From assembly GCF_002101775.1 (NCBI RefSeq), contig NZ_LQPI01000048.1, positions 62,001 to 126,000 on the forward strand: a DNA stretch of 64,000 nucleotides, read 5' to 3'. The position numbers and the translations under genes are program-made. The notes under the pieces were generated by a model. That model did not search any database, was not told the origin of the DNA, and saw nothing but the letters and a program-made list of their open reading frames with translations. This document shows, in pieces, positions 44,714-54,831 of this stretch (position 1 is its first letter; every line of letters starts with the position of its first letter). Source of the DNA: Mycolicibacter nonchromogenicus (GTDB lineage Bacteria; Actinomycetota; Actinomycetes; Mycobacteriales; Mycobacteriaceae).

Positions 44714-46198
44714 CTAGCTGTCGCCCCTCACCGTGGCATCGGCCCGGCCTGATTCACCCAGCTCAGCGCACACATTCTCCAACGCCCGACGCAATGCCGG
44801 CAGCCTGCGTTCGCCTACCGCTGCGGCCCGCGACGCGGCGGCCGCATGCTCGCGCAGTTCGCGGTCCAGCGCGGCGACCCGGTCGGCGACGCGAGCAGCC
44901 TCGGCCTCATTGTGTCCGGCGAGTTCGGCGGTGAGCGCCGCTTCGGCGGCCACCACCCGCACGGCCACCAACTCCAGCACCGAGGACCGCACCGCGCTGG
45001 TGGCCTGGCCCACCCAGCGATCGAGCACCACCCGGTCGCGCAACAGCCCCCGGATTCTGACCACCCACCCGGTGGCCACCACGCCGGCGATGACGCAGCC
45101 GGCCGCTCCCACCGCTGCCAGTCCCGGCGCCAGATGGGCGAACACCCGGCTCAACGTCAACGCCACGCCCAGCCCGAAGCCGGTCCCCAGCACCGCCATC
45201 AATTGCGTCTCTGATCGTCGGGACTTCACCGGTGGACTGCCGGTGTCAACCGGCGGCACCGTCGCCGACACCTCAGGTGTGGCCAGCCCCAGTTCTCCGG
45301 CGATGTCAGCCAAGTGCTCGGTGATCCCCTGATCGACCTCGCCCACCACGTCGGTCAGCCGATCGTGGACATAGGCCTCGAATTCGGCCCACCGGCGCCG
45401 TGTCATGCCTGCGGCGTCTTCGCTGAGTTCGCTGCGCACCGAGGTGCACCGCTTACCGGCGAAGTGGGAGAGCTGCACGCGGGCCTGGGCGATACGGCTG
45501 CGCAGCGCGATCACGCGCTCCGATTTCGACATTCTGCGCCGGCTCACCAGCTCCGCACGCTGCTCCTGCAGCTGCGTCACCCGGGCGCGGCGCCCTTCCG
45601 CGCGGGCGTCGCGCTCGATGCGGTCGATGTCGGCACGCAGTTGGCACTCCCACGAACGCAGCCGGTTACGTCGGTGGGCATCACCAACCTCGAGCTGCGT
45701 GGTCAGTTCCGCGACCAGATCGTCGACCTGCGGGTCGCCGCATTCGGGTGCCGCGGCGGCCCCCACCCACACCACGCCGCGGTAGCGGTGCGCGTGGCCG
45801 GCGAGGGTTTCCCCTGCTGCCGCGCGCATCTCGCGCCACTGCCGGTGTATGTCGATCTTGGAGACCACGCCGATCACCACATCGGTGTGGGCGGCGACGG
45901 CGTCGAGCAGGACACAGTCCGATTCGGTCAGCGCGGCGGCCGCCGACACCACGAACACCACCGCCAGCGGCACCTCCCCCGGGGCCAGGTCGGAGGCTTC
46001 CCTCACGAGCCACTGCGGCATCCGGTCGGCCAGGGCCCGGGTCATCGCACTGACCCCGGCCAGCCACGGACCGGTCACCGCCACCACGTCGCAGCGCCGC
46101 ACCGCCGGTGGGTGCACGTCGGGAGCGACGTGGGTGACCAGGGCATCCACCCCGGCGATGGGGTCCGGATCGGCTGAGGGTGCACCCGGGGTGCTCAT
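44714..46198 (-). CDS. Dynamin-like GTPase relative, degenerate (Rv0210-like)
   Basis: A 494-aa protein. The N-terminal third resembles a GTPase fold: a P-loop position reading VTGPWLAGVSA (no GKS/T) and VIGVVSKIDIHRQW at the G4 place (SKID rather than NKxD). The middle is coiled-coil rich (ERDARAEGRRARVTQLQEQRAEL). Two hydrophobic segments near residues 335-375 could insert in a membrane, followed by more helix. The arrangement (GTPase, helical stalk, membrane hairpin, helix) is that of bacterial dynamin-like proteins, but nucleotide binding looks lost. It overlaps the partner gene by four bases. Confidence 0.75.
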   Translation of the reverse strand: MSTPGAPSADPDPIAGVDALVTHVAPDVHPPAVRRCDVVAVTGPWLAGVSAMTRALADRMPQWLVREASDLAPGEVPLAVVFVVSAAAALTESDCVLLDAVAAHTDVVIGVVSKIDIHRQWREMRAAAGETLAGHAHRYRGVVWVGAAAAPECGDPQVDDLVAELTTQLEVGDAHRRNRLRSWECQLRADIDRIERDARAEGRRARVTQLQEQRAELVSRRRMSKSERVIALRSRIAQARVQLSHFAGKRCTSVRSELSEDAAGMTRRRWAEFEAYVHDRLTDVVGEVDQGITEHLADIAGELGLATPEVSATVPPVDTGSPPVKSRRSETQLMAVLGTGFGLGVALTLSRVFAHLAPGLAAVGAAGCVIAGVVATGWVVRIRGLLRDRVVLDRWVGQATSAVRSSVLELVAVRVVAAEAALTAELAGHNEAEAARVADRVAALDRELREHAAAASRAAAVGERRLPALRRALENVCAELGESGRADATVRGDS

Positions 46199-47166
46199 GG
46201 GCGGCCCCGCGTCGCGGCCCAGGCCCGCAGCGATCCCCTGGCGATGTCGGCGGCGCAGGCCCGGTGGGCGGCGTCGAGGGGTGCGTGGCGGTGGGCCTGC
46301 CAGCGGCGGGCCTGCGCCAATGCCGGTTCATCCGGTGGGTCGATCGCGGCCGTCGCCGCGTCCAGCCGGGCGGCGACGGTCGTGTCGCGGGCCAGGAGCT
46401 CGTCGATGCGGCTGTCCCCGACCGCCATCGCCTCCAGTCGGCTCAGCGCCTCCGACATCCGCCGGTGGTAGACGGCAGCGCCGTTGGCCTCCAGCCGGGC
46501 GGCGATGCGGTCTATGCCGCTGAGGCGGCGCAGTCGGGCGCGGGCCTGCCCCAGGGTGGCGTCGCGTCGGGCCAGGTCGAGCAGTGCCGCGACCCCGGTC
46601 AGGTCGACGGTGGCGCACAGCCGCTCGCGGTCCGCTCGTGACACCGGGTGCGGTGCGCTGACGAACTGCTCCGCGCAGCACAGGTCGGCGGGTTGCGCGG
46701 CCACGCGCCTCAGTGCCTCCCACAGTCGCTCGTCGAGCCCCTCGCCGAGCGCGGCCAGCGCGAACAGGGCCGACATCGGTTCGACCGGCACTGCCTCGAC
46801 GTGGTGGCCGCGCAGGTCGGACTTGTTCAGCACCACCAGCACCGGTCGCCGGCGCTCGGCACGCAGTGCGGCGATGTCCTCGGGCTTGACGACCTCGGTG
46901 ACGGCATACACGGCCAGGTCTGGTTCGGCTCCCGCAGGCCGCTCGGCGACGTTCACCCCGGCCGCGGTCAGTGCTGCGGCGACGGTGCGCCGTCCGACAC
47001 CGCGGCGGCCGTACACCGCGACCTGCAGCGGCGCGGTGATGGCCGCGGCGATCATCGCCAGGCGCGGGTCGCAGTTCTGCGTGGCCAGCACCCTCAGCTC
47101 GTCGGCAAAGAGCTGGTGCCCCTGTGTCACGCCCGTGCCTCCCCCGCAATCGGCCCAGGGGGCCAT
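46195..47166 (-). CDS. Dynamin-like partner protein (Rv0209-like)
   Basis: The 323-aa protein begins at an ATG (MAPWADCGGG); a GTG 12 codons later or starts further upstream are alternatives. A P-loop-like VAVYGRRGVGRRTVAA has arginines where GTPases have KS/T, while G4 is intact (VLVVLNKSD). The rest is helical with coiled-coil character and has no membrane segment. Its stop overlaps the start of the Rv0210-like gene (ATGA at 46195-46198), so the products probably act together, as IniA and IniC do in other mycobacterial dynamin pairs. Function unknown. Confidence 0.72.
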   Translation of the reverse strand: MAPWADCGGGTGVTQGHQLFADELRVLATQNCDPRLAMIAAAITAPLQVAVYGRRGVGRRTVAAALTAAGVNVAERPAGAEPDLAVYAVTEVVKPEDIAALRAERRRPVLVVLNKSDLRGHHVEAVPVEPMSALFALAALGEGLDERLWEALRRVAAQPADLCCAEQFVSAPHPVSRADRERLCATVDLTGVAALLDLARRDATLGQARARLRRLSGIDRIAARLEANGAAVYHRRMSEALSRLEAMAVGDSRIDELLARDTTVAARLDAATAAIDPPDEPALAQARRWQAHRHAPLDAAHRACAADIARGSLRAWAATRGRP

Positions 47167-47291
47167 GGTGTCAGCTGCCTGTCCACGACGCGAGTCACCG
47201 CCGTACTCATCGGGCCGCGCTAAGCAACTGTTGGGTATCAATGTGGACCGCGACGTGGGTACAGATGCGTCCATGAGCGACCATTGACTGC

Positions 47292-48053
47292 ATGCATACG
47301 CCGCGCGACGTCGAGTCAGCATCAGACGTCAGTGGCGTCGGCACCACGGCTCCCCGCCGTTTCCGCGCCTTCAGCGTCCGCTACCGGCACTCTGCGCTGT
47401 CGGACGGTCAGCGCCAGACCTGGGAGCGGCTCTGGCCCGACCTGGGCGCCGATGTGGTGCCGCCGGACGGCCCCGACCGCCCCCAGCCCCTGGACCCGCA
47501 ACGGTGGTTCGGCCGCGACGCCCCGGTGGTGCTCGAGATCGGCTGCGGAGCCGGTACCTCCACGGTGGCGATGGCACAGGCCGAACCGCACCTGGACGTG
47601 ATCGCTGTCGAGATCTACGAGCGGGGGCTGGCTCAACTGTTGTGCGCGATCGACCGCGAGCAGATCGGCAACATCCGGCTGCTGCGCGGTGACGGCCTCG
47701 ACGTGCTGGAGTACCTGATCGCCCCGTCATCGCTGATCGGGGTCCGGGTCTTCTTCCCCGACCCGTGGCCCAAGGCCCGGCACCACAAGCGGCGGCTGTT
47801 GCAGCCGGCCACCATGGCCCTGATCGCCGATCGGCTGCAACCGGGCGGGGTGCTGCACGCGGCCACCGACCATGCCGATTATGCGGAGCAGATCGCCGAG
47901 TCCGGCGACGGCGAGCCGCGGCTGCGCCGCGTGACCGATCCCGCCGGGGACGCCGGCCTACCGATCTCGATCGCCCGGCCCACCACCAAGTACGAGGCGA
48001 AGGGCCGCAGTGCGGGCAGCGTGATCAACGAGTTCGTCTGGGTGCGGGTCTGA
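47292..48053 (+). CDS. trmB: tRNA (guanine-46-N7)-methyltransferase
   Basis: A 253-aa TrmB. Motif I LEIGCGAGTSTVAMA binds SAM. The tRNA/active-site motif FFPDPWPKARHHKRRLLQP and the C-terminal TKYEAKGRSAGS are diagnostic. It forms m7G46 in the variable loop of tRNAs. Its TGA overlaps the ATG of the NYN-domain gene (TGATG), so the two are coupled, as in Rv0208c-Rv0207c. The N-terminal ~40 residues are poorly conserved. Confidence 0.96.
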   Translation: MHTPRDVESASDVSGVGTTAPRRFRAFSVRYRHSALSDGQRQTWERLWPDLGADVVPPDGPDRPQPLDPQRWFGRDAPVVLEIGCGAGTSTVAMAQAEPHLDVIAVEIYERGLAQLLCAIDREQIGNIRLLRGDGLDVLEYLIAPSSLIGVRVFFPDPWPKARHHKRRLLQPATMALIADRLQPGGVLHAATDHADYAEQIAESGDGEPRLRRVTDPAGDAGLPISIARPTTKYEAKGRSAGSVINEFVWVRV

Positions 48054-48745
48054 TGACCAGCACCGATCTGCACGCCGGAGCGGACGTCGAGCCGACCGGG
48101 ACCGATCCGACACTCGAACCACCCACGCGACGGGTGTTGCTGGTGTGGGACGCCCCGAATCTGGACATGGGCCTGGGCGCGATCCTGGGCCGTCGCCCGA
48201 CCGGCGTGGAGCGCCCCCGCTTCGACGCGCTGGGTCGCTGGCTGCTCCACCGCACCGCGGAAGTGGCGGCGGCACACCCGGACGTCAGGGTGGAGCCTGA
48301 AGCGACGGTGTTCACCAACATCGCCCCTGGCAGCGCCGACGTGGTCCGGCCCTGGGTCGAGGCACTGCGTAACGTGGGTTTTGCGGTCTTCGCCAAGCCG
48401 AAGATCGACGAGGACAGTGACGTCGACTCCGACATGCTCGAACACATCGCGCTGCGAAAAGAGCAGGGACTGGTGGCGGTGGTAGTCGCCTCCGCCGATG
48501 GTCAGGCGTTCCGGGAACCGCTGGAAGAGCTCTGCGGTCTCGGCATCTCGGCCGGCGTGCTCGGATTTCGCGAACATGCGAGCTGGGCGCTAGCCTCGGA
48601 TACCTTGGAGTTCGTCGACCTGGAGGACATCCCTGGTGTGTTTCGGGAGCGGCTGCCGCGGATCAGCCTGGATTCGCTGCCGGAACAGGGGGCGTGGCTC
48701 CAGCCGTTCCGGCCGTTGAGTTCACTGCTGACCTCGCGAGAGTGA
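48053..48745 (+). CDS. NYN-domain protein, putative RNase (Rv0207c-like)
   Basis: The 230-aa protein has a NYN/PIN-like nuclease fold with acidic residues in the right places: VWDAPNLDMGLG, DEDSDVDSDMLEHI and VVASADGQAF. NYN proteins cleave or process RNA with a metal ion. Translational coupling to trmB by TGATG suggests a shared tRNA/RNA role, which is inference. The next gene is mmpL3, 74 bases on, in the same direction as in M. tuberculosis. Confidence 0.88.
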   Translation: MTSTDLHAGADVEPTGTDPTLEPPTRRVLLVWDAPNLDMGLGAILGRRPTGVERPRFDALGRWLLHRTAEVAAAHPDVRVEPEATVFTNIAPGSADVVRPWVEALRNVGFAVFAKPKIDEDSDVDSDMLEHIALRKEQGLVAVVVASADGQAFREPLEELCGLGISAGVLGFREHASWALASDTLEFVDLEDIPGVFRERLPRISLDSLPEQGAWLQPFRPLSSLLTSRE

Positions 48746-48819
48746 CAACTGGAGAACCTGAAGTCAGGGACGCGCGGGTCCGATAGATGTCTCCCCAGAC
48801 CTTAGTTAGGAGCGCATAG

Positions 48820-51732
48820 GTGTTCGCCTGGTGGGGTCGAACTGTATACCGCTACCGATTCATCGTAATCGGTGTGATGGTGGCGCTCTGCCTGGGTGGC
48901 GGCGTCTACGGGATGAGCCTGGGCGACCACGTCACCCAGAGCGGGTTTTACGACGAGGGCAGCCAGTCGGTGCAGGCGTCGATCGTCGGCGACGAGGTCT
49001 ACGGCCGCGACCGCACCAGCCACGTGGTGGCGGTCTTCACCGCGCCCCAGGGCAAGACGGTCGACGATCAGAAGTGGTTCGACGGCATAAAAAGCGGGCT
49101 GAACAAGGTCAAGAACGATCACCCCGACCAGATCATGAGCTGGGTGGGCTACTTCACCAATCCCGAGGCACTGGCCAACATGGCCGACCCGGAGAAGAAG
49201 CACGCGTTCGCCTCGATTCAGATCAAGGGCGACGACGACGACACCATTCTGAAGAATTACCAGGCCGCCGAATCGGACCTGAAGGAGCTCGACGGCGGCA
49301 AGGTCGAACTCGGCGGTCTGCAGCCGATCGCCAGTGAGCTGACCGGCACCATCGCCACCGACCAGCAGCGTATGGAGGTGCTGGCTCTTCCGCTGGTCGC
49401 AGTGGTGCTGTTCTTTGTGTTCGGTGGGGTGGTCGCGGCCAGCCTGCCGGTGATCGTCGGTGGGCTGAGCATCGCCGGGGCCACCGGCATCCTGCGGTTC
49501 GCCGCCATGTTCGGGCCCATCAACTTCTTCGCCCAGCCGGTGGTGTCGCTGATCGGTCTCGGTATTGCGATCGACTACGGGTTGTTCGTGGTGAGCCGAT
49601 TCCGTGAGGAGATCGCCGAGGGCTATGACACCGAGGCGGCGGTCCGCCGATCGGTGATGACGGCCGGTCGCACCGTGGTGTTCTCCGCGGTGCTGATCAT
49701 CGTCTCGGGTGCCAGCCTTCTCGTGCTGCCGCAGGGCTTCGTCAAGGCGATCACGTACGCGATCTTCGCCTCGGTGGGCCTGGCCGCGCTGCTGTCGATC
49801 ACCCTGCTGCCCGCCATCCTGGGTGTGCTGGGCAAGAACGTGGACGCGCTCGGGGTGCGCACCCTCTACCGGGTTCCGATCCTGCGGGAGTGGGAGTTCT
49901 CAAACCGCATCATCGCCTGGTTCGCCGAGAAGACCCAGAAGACCAAGACCCGCGAGGAAGTCGAGGCGGGGTTCTGGGGCAAGCTGGTCAACTTCGTGAT
50001 GCAGCGGCCGCTGGCGTTCGCGATCCCGATCATCATCGCGATGATCCTGTTGATCATCCCGCTGGGGAAGCTGTCGTTCGGCGGGATGAGCGAGAAGTAT
50101 CTGCCACCGGACAACACCGCCCGGGTGGCCCAAGAGCACTTCGACGAGATCTTCCCCGGCTTCCGCACCGAGAAGCTGACGCTGGTGATCAAGAGCGAAT
50201 CGGACAAACCGGTCACCGACCAGCAGGTCGCCGATATCCGCAACCGCGCGATGGCGATCAACGGGTTCGTCGTGCCCGATGACGATCCGTCCGAGATGTG
50301 GAAGGAGCGCCCCTACCTTCCCGGGGCCTCTAAGGACAACTCCGTCCGGGTGATCGAGAACGGCTTGGTCAACCGCAACGACGCCGCGCAGAAGATCAAG
50401 GCGCTGCGCGCCATAAGCACACCCAAGGGTCTGGACGTGCTGGTCGGCGGGACACCGGCGCTCGAGCAGGACAGCATCCATGCGCTGGTCGCCAAAGGAC
50501 CGTTGATGCTGGCGATCTTGTTGATCACCACGACGCTGTTGATGTTCCTGGCGTTCGGCTCCCTGGTGTTGCCGCTGAAGGCAGCCGTGATGAGTGCGCT
50601 CACGCTTGGCTCGACCATGGGCATCTTGACCTGGATGTTCGTCGACGGTCATGGGGCCGGGCTGCTGAACTTCACCCCAACCCCACTGATGGTGGTGGTC
50701 ATTGCGCTGGTCGTTGCGGTGGGCTGGGGTCTGGCCACCGACTACGAGGTGTTCCTGGTCTCCCGAATGGTGGAGGCACGAGAATCCGGGATGTCGACCA
50801 CCGAGGCGATCCGGATCGGCACCGCCACAACCGGTCGGCTGATCACCGCGGCCGCGCTGATCCTGGCGGTGGTCGCCGCGTCCTTCGTCTTCTCCGACCT
50901 GGTGATGATGAAGTACCTGGCGTTCGGTCTGATGGCGGCGCTGTTGCTGGACGCCACCGTGGTCCGGATGTTCCTGGTGCCGTCGGTGATGAAGCTGCTG
51001 GGCGACGACTGCTGGTGGGCGCCGCGCTGGATGAAACGTCTGCAGAACCGGATCGGTCTGGGCGAGATCCGGCTGCCCGACGAGCGGCGCCGGGTGTCCC
51101 GCCGGCCCGCGACGGCAACCGTCGCGCCGGCCGGGGCCGGGGTGGCCTCCCCGCGCCCGACGCACGACCCCACCCACCCCGCCCCGGGGCGCGCTGTCCC
51201 GACACGGCATCCGGCAGAACAGCTTCCGACGCGGCCGGTCACCGGCAACCCGTCCAGTGCCCGGACGAATCGGATCAGCACCGGCCCGGCCGAGCCGCCG
51301 ACCACCCGATTCTCGGCAGCCGACCCGGCGACCGAACGAGTGGCGTCCCCCCGCAAGGAATCCGCGGCCCCCGGCGAGGAACGCGAGATCGAGTCCTGGC
51401 TGGGCGAGCTGCGCGGCAGCCGTGACGCGGCGCAGGCTCGACGCGGCCGGCAGGGTGAATCCGAGCCGGAGGCGTCCGACGAGCGGACCCGGTCCCTGCC
51501 GAAACCGGAGGCGGAGGACACTGGGAACGCCCCCACCACGGCGATCCCGGCTCAGGGCTCCCCCTCCGACCCGGCCGACTCCTCCGACGAGAACCCGGCC
51601 ACCGAGAAGTTCACCGCGGTGGGCGAGCAACCCGGCGACGACGCGTCGGACGATGCGCAGAGCCCGAAGCGGCGCGGTGCCGCCGGCGGTCTCAGCGCTG
51701 CTGAACTGCTGCGTCGGGAGGGCCGGTACTGA
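48820..51732 (+). CDS. mmpL3: MmpL3, trehalose monomycolate exporter
   Basis: A 970-aa RND transporter with 12 transmembrane helices that moves trehalose monomycolate across the inner membrane, using the proton gradient. The paired proton-relay residues are present: Asp252-Tyr253 in GIAIDYGLF and Asp641-Tyr642 in LATDYEVFL. Two periplasmic loops lie at about 40-185 and 420-555. The C-terminal ~200 residues are a cytoplasmic low-complexity tail rich in Pro, Arg and Glu, longer than I recall for M. tuberculosis (944 aa total). GTG start with TTAGGAG upstream. The last 41 bases overlap the convergent permease gene. Confidence 0.97.
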   Translation: MFAWWGRTVYRYRFIVIGVMVALCLGGGVYGMSLGDHVTQSGFYDEGSQSVQASIVGDEVYGRDRTSHVVAVFTAPQGKTVDDQKWFDGIKSGLNKVKNDHPDQIMSWVGYFTNPEALANMADPEKKHAFASIQIKGDDDDTILKNYQAAESDLKELDGGKVELGGLQPIASELTGTIATDQQRMEVLALPLVAVVLFFVFGGVVAASLPVIVGGLSIAGATGILRFAAMFGPINFFAQPVVSLIGLGIAIDYGLFVVSRFREEIAEGYDTEAAVRRSVMTAGRTVVFSAVLIIVSGASLLVLPQGFVKAITYAIFASVGLAALLSITLLPAILGVLGKNVDALGVRTLYRVPILREWEFSNRIIAWFAEKTQKTKTREEVEAGFWGKLVNFVMQRPLAFAIPIIIAMILLIIPLGKLSFGGMSEKYLPPDNTARVAQEHFDEIFPGFRTEKLTLVIKSESDKPVTDQQVADIRNRAMAINGFVVPDDDPSEMWKERPYLPGASKDNSVRVIENGLVNRNDAAQKIKALRAISTPKGLDVLVGGTPALEQDSIHALVAKGPLMLAILLITTTLLMFLAFGSLVLPLKAAVMSALTLGSTMGILTWMFVDGHGAGLLNFTPTPLMVVVIALVVAVGWGLATDYEVFLVSRMVEARESGMSTTEAIRIGTATTGRLITAAALILAVVAASFVFSDLVMMKYLAFGLMAALLLDATVVRMFLVPSVMKLLGDDCWWAPRWMKRLQNRIGLGEIRLPDERRRVSRRPATATVAPAGAGVASPRPTHDPTHPAPGRAVPTRHPAEQLPTRPVTGNPSSARTNRISTGPAEPPTTRFSAADPATERVASPRKESAAPGEEREIESWLGELRGSRDAAQARRGRQGESEPEASDERTRSLPKPEAEDTGNAPTTAIPAQGSPSDPADSSDENPATEKFTAVGEQPGDDASDDAQSPKRRGAAGGLSAAELLRREGRY

Positions 51733-52849
51733 CGTCGTCGGCTTCCGGGTCCGGCGTATCGGGCTCTGCGGCATCCGCGGCGTCCGGCGTGGCCGAATCC
51801 GGGTCTGCGATCAGGACCCGCACCGCCCGGTCGATGAAGGCGATCAGGGGGACGGCCAGCAGCGCACCGACGATGCCGGCCAGGATGCCGCCGGTGGAGA
51901 TGCCCAGCACCACCGCCAGCGGGTGGATCGAGACGGCACGCCCCATGACCAGCGGCTGCAGTACGTGGGCTTCCAGTTGGTTGACCGCGACGATCAGCCC
52001 CAGGGTGACCAGAGCGTAGATCCATCCCTTGGCGATCAGGGCGACCAGGACCGCCAGCAGTCCGGTGAGCACCGCACCGACCAACGGGATGAAGGCCCCC
52101 AGGAACACCAGCGACGCCAGCGGCAGCGCCAACGGCACGGCCATGACAGCCAGGCCGATGCCGATTCCGAGCGCGTCGACCAGGGCTACCAGGAACGTGG
52201 CGCGCACATAGCCGATCAGTGATTCGAATCCCGCGACGCCGGCCGCGTGCACGGTGGCGCGCACCCGGCTCGGAAAGATCTTCACCGTGAACTGCCAGAT
52301 GTCGCGGCCGCCGTAGAGGAAGAAGATCAGCGTGAACAGCACGACGAACGCGCCGGTGATGATCTTGGTGATGGCCTCGGCGGTCGACAGCGCGCCGCTG
52401 GTCAGTTTGGCCTGATTGTTGCGCAGGCCGCTGACCAGGCTGTCGCCCGCACTGTCGATTTGGTCTCTGCTCAGGTGCAGAGGTCCTTCGACCAACCAGT
52501 GCTGGGTCGAGTTGACCACCTGGGTGACCTGCTCCACCAGTTCGGGCACCCCGTCGATGAACTGGTCGACGACGAAACTCAGCAACCCGGCGAGCACGGC
52601 CAGACTGCTGAGCAACAGCAGGAACACCGCCAGCCCCCGATGCACGCCGTGCTGGGACAGCCAGTCCACGCCGGGCAGCAGCAGGGCCGACATCATCATC
52701 GCGATCGCCACCGGAACGACGATCACCTCGAGGCGCCGCATGATGAGCAGCACCAGCAGTGCCGCGGCGAACAGCACCAGCAAGCGCCAGGCCCACGCCG
52801 CCGCCTTGCGCACCGTCGGATGTACGGATTCGTCTGCGCTGGCTGACAT
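51692..52849 (-). CDS. AI-2E-family permease (Rv0205-like)
   Basis: A 385-aa membrane protein with about eight helices and the family layout: [41 protein letters not shown], and the C-terminal [27 protein letters not shown] region. The long loop between holds [13 protein letters not shown]. Members move small solutes, often poorly defined; transport of autoinducer-2 is not implied in mycobacteria. Start: ATG of [10 protein letters not shown] with TACGCT six bases upstream. It converges with mmpL3 and overlaps its end by 41 bases. Confidence 0.9.
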   Translation of the reverse strand: MSASADESVHPTVRKAAAWAWRLLVLFAAALLVLLIMRRLEVIVVPVAIAMMMSALLLPGVDWLSQHGVHRGLAVFLLLLSSLAVLAGLLSFVVDQFIDGVPELVEQVTQVVNSTQHWLVEGPLHLSRDQIDSAGDSLVSGLRNNQAKLTSGALSTAEAITKIITGAFVVLFTLIFFLYGGRDIWQFTVKIFPSRVRATVHAAGVAGFESLIGYVRATFLVALVDALGIGIGLAVMAVPLALPLASLVFLGAFIPLVGAVLTGLLAVLVALIAKGWIYALVTLGLIVAVNQLEAHVLQPLVMGRAVSIHPLAVVLGISTGGILAGIVGALLAVPLIAFIDRAVRVLIADPDSATPDAADAAEPDTPDPEADDVSTGPPDAAVQQR

Positions 52850-52855
52850 TCCGGT

Positions 52856-52861
52856 AGCGTA
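52856..52861 (-). promoter_or_regulatory. -10 box for a leaderless AI-2E-family permease mRNA
   Basis: On the minus strand this reads TACGCT, six bases before the ATG at 52849. There is no Shine-Dalgarno. Confidence 0.45.
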
Positions 52862-52914
52862 ACGATGCCGCAGCGGGTGCACATCAGGTAGTGAGAATCT
52901 CGTCGGACCGCGGC

Positions 52915-52920
52915 TAACCT
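52915..52920 (+). promoter_or_regulatory. -10 box for a leaderless YbhN-like mRNA
   Basis: TAACCT lies eight bases before the GTG at 52929. No Shine-Dalgarno precedes the gene. Confidence 0.4.
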
Positions 52921-52928
52921 GTGAATTC

Positions 52929-54134
52929 GTGCCCCCCGCCCCCGTTTCTCACGACTGCGTCGCCCCCGGCGTCGCCGTTCGCCCCAAATACTGGTGGGTG
53001 CGTCGGGTCCTGGTGGGTCTGGTCGCGGCGGTGCTCACCGTCGAAGTCGTACTGGTGTGGGACCAGGTTGCTGCCGCGTGGTGCAGTCTCTGCCGGGCCG
53101 ACGCCCGTTGGCTGGTCGGGGCGGTGGTGGCCGCGGCGGCGTCGATGCACAGCTTCGCGCAGATCCAGCGGACGCTGCTGGGTTCGGCGGGTGTACACGT
53201 CTCGCAGAAGCAGTCCGAGGCCGCCTTCTACGCCGCCAACTCGCTCAGTACCACCCTGCCCGGCGGCCCGGTGCTGTCGGCGACCTTCCTGTACCGGCAG
53301 CAACGCCGCTGGGGCGCGACCCCGGTGGTGGCGTCGTGGCAACTGGTGATGTCGGGGGTGCTGCAGGCGATCGGTCTGGCCGCACTCGGCCTGGGCGGCG
53401 CGTTTTTCCTCGGCGCCCGTGACAACCCGATCTCACTGGTGTTGACCCTCGGCGGCTTCCTCGCGCTGCTGATGCTGGCCCAGACGGTCGCCTCGCGCCC
53501 GGAGCTGATCGACGGCATCGGCGTTCGGGCGTTGTCCTGGTTCAACTCGCTGCGAACCCGTCCCGCGGACGCCGGGATCACGACCTGGCGCCGGCTGCTG
53601 AGCCAACTGGAGTCGGTGAGCCTGGGCCGCCGCGACCTGTCAACGGCGTTCGGCTGGTCGCTGTACAACTGGGTCGCCGACGTCGCCTGCCTGGCGTGCG
53701 CCGCCTACGCCACCGGTGGACGGGCGTCGGTGGCCGGATTGACGGTGGCTTACGCCGCCGCCCGCGCCGCCGGAACGATTCCCCTGATTCCCGGTGGCCT
53801 GTTGGTCGTGGAGGCCGTGCTGGTCCCGGGCCTGGTGTCCAGCGGGCTGACCCTGCCGGACGCCATCTCGGCGGTGCTGATCTACCGGTTGATCAGCTGG
53901 GTGCTGATATCGGCGGTGGGGTGGGTGGTGTTCTGCCTGGTGTTCCGCGCCGACAACGCAGCCGACCACGCGACCGACGAGTACGCGCCGGTCCTCAGCG
54001 AATCGCGACCGGTTGCGTCACCGCACCGGCCGGAGGTCCGCTCACCGGCAGGCCGCCCACCGGCAGTCCGCCTCCTGGCAGCCCGCCCTGAGCCTGTACG
54101 GCCTGCAGTAGCCCGAGCACCTGCGGCAGGCTGA
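52929..54134 (+). CDS. YbhN/UPF0104-like membrane protein (Rv0204c-like)
   Basis: The 401-aa protein has about eight hydrophobic helices. Residues 105-115 read [15 protein letters not shown], near the conserved lipid-flippase-like core of YbhN/LPG synthase membrane domains, and the later [19 protein letters not shown] is typical of that family. A substrate or flippase role is inferred from the fold only. The last ~40 residues are Pro/Arg/Ala-rich and lie in a 140-base antiparallel overlap with the haemophore-like gene. Length is close to Rv0204c (about 412 aa). Confidence 0.85.
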   Translation: MPPAPVSHDCVAPGVAVRPKYWWVRRVLVGLVAAVLTVEVVLVWDQVAAAWCSLCRADARWLVGAVVAAAASMHSFAQIQRTLLGSAGVHVSQKQSEAAFYAANSLSTTLPGGPVLSATFLYRQQRRWGATPVVASWQLVMSGVLQAIGLAALGLGGAFFLGARDNPISLVLTLGGFLALLMLAQTVASRPELIDGIGVRALSWFNSLRTRPADAGITTWRRLLSQLESVSLGRRDLSTAFGWSLYNWVADVACLACAAYATGGRASVAGLTVAYAAARAAGTIPLIPGGLLVVEAVLVPGLVSSGLTLPDAISAVLIYRLISWVLISAVGWVVFCLVFRADNAADHATDEYAPVLSESRPVASPHRPEVRSPAGRPPAVRLLAARPEPVRPAVARAPAAG

Positions 54135-54501
54135 CCGCCAGCTTGCACTGGTCAGTCACCTCCTGAACCGGCGCGGCGATCTTGGCCAGGTCATCTGCGA
54201 CCTTCGGATTGGCGTCGAAGTGCGCCTTGAGGTTCGCCAGCGTCTGCGGGCCGGGCTGCTGCTGCAGCGCACCCGTCATCACCTGGTTGGTGTCGGGGTG
54301 CGAGTCCAGGTAGTCGCCGGTCGCGGTGACGACCTTGCCCACGGTTCGGGCTATCTCGCTGGCCACGCAGGGGTCTTTGGCTGCGGTCGCCGAGGGTGCC
54401 GACGGAGTGGCCAGCAGCACGCCCGCGACGGCCCCGCCCAGCACGACCGGCACGGCGGCAAGGACGCCCTTGCCGGACAGACTGCGACGGGTGATGCGCA
54501 C
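53995..54501 (-). CDS. Haemophore-like secreted protein (Rv0203-like)
   Basis: A 168-aa exported protein. The signal peptide includes a twin-arginine-like RITRRSLSGKG and LAAVPVVLGGAVAGVLLA, cleaved near ATAA. The mature part has a haemophore-like pattern: Cys in KDPCVASEIARTVGKVV, the DYLDSHPDTNQVM motif and a second Cys in [15 protein letters not shown]. It should bind haem and pass it to MmpL11/MmpL3. The GTG follows GAGGAG. About 30 C-terminal residues ([16 protein letters not shown]) are a Pro/Gly tail that I do not recall in Rv0203 (136 aa) and that overlaps the YbhN-like gene. Confidence 0.87.
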   Translation of the reverse strand: MRITRRSLSGKGVLAAVPVVLGGAVAGVLLATPSAPSATAAKDPCVASEIARTVGKVVTATGDYLDSHPDTNQVMTGALQQQPGPQTLANLKAHFDANPKVADDLAKIAAPVQEVTDQCKLAVSLPQVLGLLQAVQAQGGLPGGGLPVGGLPVSGPPAGAVTQPVAIR

Positions 54502-54831
54502 GAATTTCTCCTCACGATGGGCGAGATCTCCGATCGGCCCCGGAGAATCCCGCCACGGTGCGGATGACGCGCTTCGACGATGGTCTGGTGCGCGTGCGAT
54601 GCCCCCCGGCAGCAACGGCAGATCGAAAGCCAGCCTTTTCCAACATCCTGACAGTAACCACCTGTTGCCGCCACCCGAGCGCAGATCGACCTGGTCACAG
54701 CATGGTCCCCGGACGGCATCGGAGCAGCTCAGCGCGACTGAAACGGTCGGCTCCACACGTTGCTGCGGTAGGCTCGCAAACGCGACGCACCGGTGCGGGC
54801 GAGAGCGGGGAGAGACGAAATCCAGCAGTTC
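54502..54831. other. Divergent intergenic region before the Rv0203-like gene and mmpL11
   Basis: No coding frame here has convincing support. The only promoter-like element I see is TAGGCT at 54769-54774 for mmpL11, with no convincing -35. A GAGGAG ribosome site serves the Rv0203-like gene at its right edge. Confidence 0.5.
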
